This document shows positions 60,588 to 64,000 of a stretch of 64,000 nt of DNA, piece by piece (the first letter of the stretch is position 1; each line of letters starts with the position of its first letter). Below the pieces are notes generated by a model. It saw only the letters and a list, made by a program, of their open reading frames with translations. It was not told where the DNA came from and did no database searches. Source of the DNA: RYN-230 sp963770545 (lineage in GTDB: Bacteria > Actinomycetota > Actinomycetes > Streptosporangiales > Streptosporangiaceae); the NCBI GenBank assembly GCA_963770545.1, contig CAVYQF010000006.1, positions 186,001 through 250,000 on the forward strand, written 5' to 3'. The position numbers were made by a program, and so were the translations under genes.

Positions 60588-62179
60588 CGGCCCCCGGCCC
60601 CCGGCCCGGCACCGGGACCCCGGCCGGCACCGTGACCCCCGCCAGCGCCGTGACCCCCGCCAGCGCCGTGACCCCCGCCAGCGCCGTGACCCCCGCCAGC
60701 ACCGCAGCACTTCCCGCGCACGTCCGGGTGGCCATCATCGGCGCCGGATTCGCGGGAATCGGGGCCGGCATCCGGTTGCAACAGGCCGGCCAGACCGACT
60801 TCGTCATCCTGGAGCGGGCCAGCGCGGTCGGCGGGACCTGGCGCGACAACACCTACCCCGGCTGCACCTGCGACGTCCCTTCGCACCTGTACTCGTTCTC
60901 CTTCGCCCCCAATCCTGACTGGTCGCACGGCTTCTCCCGGCAGCCCGAGATCTGGGCGTACCTGGACGCTGTGACCGACCGGTACGCCATCCGGCCCCGC
61001 ATCCGGTTCGGCACCGAGCTGGCCGGGGCCCGCTGGGACAGCGGCCGGGCCCGGTGGCAGCTGCGGACGTCGCGCGGGAACCTGACCGCCGACGTGCTCA
61101 TCGCGGCGGCGGGCCCGCTGTCCACGCCGTCGCTGCCGGACATCCCGGGGCTGCACACGTTTCCGGGCCCGGTCTTCCATTCGGCCCGGTGGGACCATGA
61201 AGCGGACCTGACCGGAAAACGGGTCGCGGTGATCGGCACTGGGGCGTCGGCCATCCAGATCGTCCCCGCGATCCAGCCCGTCGTGGGCCGGCTGACCCTG
61301 TTCCAGCGCACCCCGGCCTGGGTGATGCCGCGCCGGGACCGGCAGATCACCGGCGCGGAGAAATGGCTCTACCGGCAGGTCCCGGTGACCGGGCGACTGG
61401 TCCGGCTCAGCCTGCACGCCAGCCGGGAGGCGCTGGTCCCTGCGTTCGTGAAGCAGCCTGCCCTCTTCGGCGTGGCCCGGCGGATCGCGCTGCGGCATCT
61501 TGCCCGTGCGGTGCCGGACCCGGATCTGCGGGCCCGGCTGACCCCCGGGTACGGGATCGGCTGCAAGCGGATCCTGCTGTCCAACAACTACTATCCCGCG
61601 CTCACCCAGCCGAATACCGAATTGGTCGCCGCGGGGCTGGCCAAGGTGGACGGGAACACGCTCACCGCCGAGGATGGCACCGCCCGGGACGCTGACGTGA
61701 TCGTCTTCGCGACCGGGTTCCACGTCATCGACATGGCAGTGGCCCGGCTGATCACCGGGACGGGCGGCGTGACGCTGGCCCAGACCTGGGGCGAGGACAT
61801 GCGGGCCCTGCGCGGCACCACGGTGGCCGGCTTCCCTAACCTCTGCCTGCTCATCGGGCCGAACACCGGCTTGGGGCACAACTCGCTGATCCACATCATC
61901 GAGGCCCAGCTCGACTACACGCTGGATTACCTGGCCGCGCTGGACCGGCTGGGCGCGGCCGCCCTGGACACCCACCCGGAAGCCGAGCAGCGCTGGTGCG
62001 ATGATGTGCAGCGCCGGATGGCGTCCACGGTGTGGGCCACCGGCGGCTGCGTGAGCTGGTATCTGAACTCCGCGGGCCGCAACCCGACGCTCTGGCCCGG
62101 GTCGGTCGGCGGGTTCCGCCGCGCAACCCGGCGGCTGGACCTGGCTGAGTATCACGTGATCCCGGCGGGCACCGGGTGA
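60584..62179 (+). CDS. Flavin-containing Baeyer-Villiger-type monooxygenase
   Basis: A 531-residue FAD/NADPH enzyme. FAD motif IIGAGFAGIGAGIRLQQAG, NADPH motif VIGTGASAIQIVPAI, and the Baeyer-Villiger fingerprint FPGPVFHSARWD (FxGxxxHxxxWD). It would insert oxygen next to a ketone to form an ester or lactone. GTG at 60584 begins a 40-residue TPASAV repeat that is not part of the fold; translation could also begin just before PAHVRVAIIG. The next gene is an alpha/beta hydrolase, overlapping by GTGA, that could hydrolyse the product. Confidence 0.92.
   Translation: MTAPGPRPGTGTPAGTVTPASAVTPASAVTPASAVTPASTAALPAHVRVAIIGAGFAGIGAGIRLQQAGQTDFVILERASAVGGTWRDNTYPGCTCDVPSHLYSFSFAPNPDWSHGFSRQPEIWAYLDAVTDRYAIRPRIRFGTELAGARWDSGRARWQLRTSRGNLTADVLIAAAGPLSTPSLPDIPGLHTFPGPVFHSARWDHEADLTGKRVAVIGTGASAIQIVPAIQPVVGRLTLFQRTPAWVMPRRDRQITGAEKWLYRQVPVTGRLVRLSLHASREALVPAFVKQPALFGVARRIALRHLARAVPDPDLRARLTPGYGIGCKRILLSNNYYPALTQPNTELVAAGLAKVDGNTLTAEDGTARDADVIVFATGFHVIDMAVARLITGTGGVTLAQTWGEDMRALRGTTVAGFPNLCLLIGPNTGLGHNSLIHIIEAQLDYTLDYLAALDRLGAAALDTHPEAEQRWCDDVQRRMASTVWATGGCVSWYLNSAGRNPTLWPGSVGGFRRATRRLDLAEYHVIPAGTG
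60632..60703. repeat. Four-copy 18-bp tandem repeat at the 5' end of the monooxygenase
   Basis: GTGACCCCCGCCAGCGCC at 60632, 60650, 60668 and 60686, the last with one change. Each copy contains an in-frame GTG, so several alternative starts exist. Confidence 0.9.
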
Positions 62180-63114
62180 GCGCCCAGGCGCCCGGCCAAG
62201 CCCCGCCCGGCGAAGCGGCGTCCCCGGAATTCCTGGTGCCGCCGGAGCCGGTCCGCCGCAGCGAGGTGACGTCCGCCGACGGGCAGCGGCTGCATCTGGA
62301 GATCCACGGTCCGCAGGATTCCGGCGCGCCGACGGTGGTGCTCATCCACGGCTGGACCTGCTCGGTCGCGTTCTGGGCCCCGGTCATCCACGCGCTGCGC
62401 GACGAACTGCGGGTGGTCGCCTACGACCTGCGCGGGCACGGCCGGAGCGACCCGCCGGCCCCCGGCGGCTACAGCGTCGACGCGCTGGCTGACGACCTCG
62501 AGGCGGTGCTGGATCACGTCCTGCGGCCGGGCGAGCAGGCCGTGCTGGCCGGGCACAGCATGGGCGGCATGGCCATCATGGCCGCCGCGCCGCGGGAATC
62601 GGTACCAAACCGGACGGGGGGCGTGCTGCTCGCGTCCACGGGCTCGGCGAACCTGGTCACCGAGGCCCTGGCGGTGCCGTTCGCGGCCGTCATGCCCGCC
62701 GTGGTCACGCTGCAGCACTGGCTGCTGACCTCGGCGGCCCCGCTCACCCCGTTCAGCCATCTGAGCCAGTCGCTGCTGAGCTACCTGACCCTGGGCCCGG
62801 GCGCGTCCGCCGAACTGGCGGCGGCCAACACCGCCATCATCGAGGCCTGCGACCGCCGGGCCCGGGCCGCCTGGGGCCGCGTGCTGACCAGCCTGGACGT
62901 CACCGCCGGCGTCCGCCAGCTCGACGTGCCCGCACACGTCCTGGTCGGCACCGCGGACCGGCTGACGCCGCCCGGGCACGCGCGGCGAGTGGCCCGGCTG
63001 CTGCCGCAACTGGCCGGCCTGACCGAGCTGCCGGGGATCGGCCACATGACCCCGCTGGAGGCCCCGGGCGTGGTGGCCGGGCTGATCCGCCAGCTCTCCG
63101 CGGGCGCCGGATGA
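62176..63114 (+). CDS. Alpha/beta hydrolase of the monooxygenase operon
   Basis: A 312-residue serine hydrolase: HGWTCSVAFWAP oxyanion region, nucleophile in LAGHSMGGMAIMAA, Asp in VGTADRLTPPG and His in GIGHMTPLEAPG. GTG start overlapping the monooxygenase stop. By context it hydrolyses the ester or lactone made by the monooxygenase. Confidence 0.9.
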   Translation: MSAQAPGQAPPGEAASPEFLVPPEPVRRSEVTSADGQRLHLEIHGPQDSGAPTVVLIHGWTCSVAFWAPVIHALRDELRVVAYDLRGHGRSDPPAPGGYSVDALADDLEAVLDHVLRPGEQAVLAGHSMGGMAIMAAAPRESVPNRTGGVLLASTGSANLVTEALAVPFAAVMPAVVTLQHWLLTSAAPLTPFSHLSQSLLSYLTLGPGASAELAAANTAIIEACDRRARAAWGRVLTSLDVTAGVRQLDVPAHVLVGTADRLTPPGHARRVARLLPQLAGLTELPGIGHMTPLEAPGVVAGLIRQLSAGAG

Positions 63115-63122
63115 GCGGCCCG

Positions 63123-64000
63123 TCAGGCGACCTGTGGATGACCCTCCGCGGCCGCGAGCGTGGCCGCGGAGGTGCGCAGTGCGACGTTCAGCGCCGCCCG
63201 GCGCCGGCGCGGGTCCATGAGGTTAACGCCCATCGCGGCCAGGTCATCTGGGCCGGGAGTGAGCACCGTGACCCGGGTTCCGGCGGCCCGCAGCACCTCA
63301 GCCTCGCGCAGCACCGACCGGGTGATCACCCGCCGCACCCGGCGTTCCAGCCGCTCGGTGGTCCGCCCCGGCCGGCCCGCCAGAATGCTGGCCATGGGGG
63401 CGAGCACGTATACCTCGTCCAGCCCGGCCGAAGCCAGCGAGCGTAGCGACGTGGATGAGCGCACCCCGCCGTCCACGTAGCGGCGGCCGTCAATGACCGC
63501 GGGCGCGTACCAGCCCGGGATGGAGCAGGATGCGACCACGGCGTCGGCGAGCGGCACCCGCGGGGCGCCCTCGCGGCCGAACATGACCCGGTGCCCGGTG
63601 GCGTAGTCCACGGCGACGATCCATGTCCGGCCGTCCGCCCAGGACTGCGGCGTCCAGTCCGCGGTGCGCTGGGCCTGGTACTGGCCAAGGGCCGTGACCG
63701 TGGCGCGCAGCGCCTCATGGCGTCCCCGGCCCCGGGGCAGCCAGGCACTGGCCCCGACCCCGGGGTGGATGGTGTGCGGGGCCAGCAGGGTGGTGAGCAT
63801 CAGCCGGGGCGACCCGGCCCGCAGTTGCGGCCGCGGCGGCAGCGGCCCCTCATCCAGGTCGCGGACGCCCGCGTCCCGCAGCGCGGGCACCGGGTCACCG
63901 TGCTGCATGGCGGTCATCTCATCGAGGGTGACGCCGCAGCGCAGTGCGGCCGCGAGGACGCTGCCGGCACTGGTGCCCACGATCAGGTCAACGTCACCCA
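63123..64000 (-). CDS. Patatin-like phospholipase, partial at window edge
   Basis: A Ser-Asp dyad lipid hydrolase: GTSAGSVLAAALRCGV carries the GxSxG Ser, and YVDGGVRSSTSLRSLASAGL the DGG Asp. The start lies beyond base 64000; GDVDLIVGTSAG at the edge is the usual strand before the elbow. Convergent with the hydrolase gene, eight bases between stops. Confidence 0.9.
   Translation of the reverse strand, partial: GDVDLIVGTSAGSVLAAALRCGVTLDEMTAMQHGDPVPALRDAGVRDLDEGPLPPRPQLRAGSPRLMLTTLLAPHTIHPGVGASAWLPRGRGRHEALRATVTALGQYQAQRTADWTPQSWADGRTWIVAVDYATGHRVMFGREGAPRVPLADAVVASCSIPGWYAPAVIDGRRYVDGGVRSSTSLRSLASAGLDEVYVLAPMASILAGRPGRTTERLERRVRRVITRSVLREAEVLRAAGTRVTVLTPGPDDLAAMGVNLMDPRRRRAALNVALRTSAATLAAAEGHPQVA

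Overview
The window looks like part of the chromosome of a high-GC, probably filamentous, actinobacterium. Codon third positions are strongly G/C. It carries a BldG-type anti-anti-sigma factor, a WhiJ/DUF397-type locus, Tat-exported proteins and a mycobacterial-style marP neighbourhood. No rRNA or tRNA was recognised, so the species cannot be named; a Streptosporangiales- or Treboniaceae-like soil organism would fit (inference).

Left arm (1-13 kb), ordinary conserved chromosome: a SixA-like phosphatase (cut by the window edge), a K+-independent H+-pyrophosphatase, an anti-sigma kinase with its BldG antagonist, a DUF1998 DEAD-box helicase and a HAD-IB phosphatase. A block follows that matches the Mycobacterium tuberculosis ephE-marP-nudix-nth neighbourhood: holin-like membrane protein, epoxide hydrolase, DUF309 protein, MarP-like periplasmic protease, CoA-type Nudix hydrolase and endonuclease III.

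13-17.3 kb: a group II intron (domain V and a 5' GTGCG end are recognisable) lies directly upstream of nth on the same strand. Its reverse transcriptase gene is split in the PQGG/SPLLANI region by a 2.25-kb serine-recombinase element with two small helper genes and a 19-bp imperfect inverted repeat at its ends.

17.4-24 kb: a polytopic GT-C-like membrane protein, a DUF1275 protein, a FUSC protein, and a DUF4331 protein with two small partners.

24.3-40 kb is the main functional island, a group 1h (high-affinity, actinobacterial-type) [NiFe]-hydrogenase. A leftward operon carries small and large subunits, a NifU/Rieske-like electron-transfer protein, DUF5947 and DUF6084 proteins, an unclassified 513-residue protein, a 34-residue peptide and an 84-residue protein. 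A rightward operon carries two SIS-domain proteins around a HypC-like protein, then an endopeptidase and hypC-hypD-hypE-hypA-hypB. A helix-turn-helix protein and a YceI protein sit between them. The small subunit has Asp in place of a proximal-cluster Cys, as in oxygen-tolerant enzymes of this group. hypF lies 12 kb away (52.4 kb), coupled to a SidA-like flavoprotein and a 59-residue protein. Together these would assemble an enzyme that scavenges trace H2.

40-52 kb, accessory genes: ankyrin protein, RidA, an ATP-binding/WhiJ-like(broken)/DUF397 locus, a TetR-controlled DrrAB-type exporter, and a two-component system divergent from a second ABC transporter. 55-64 kb: sulfatase, aldo/keto reductase, a frameshifted methyltransferase next to a ClpP-like protein lacking catalytic residues and its XRE regulator, a TetR-Baeyer-Villiger monooxygenase-hydrolase operon, and a patatin-like protein cut by the right edge.
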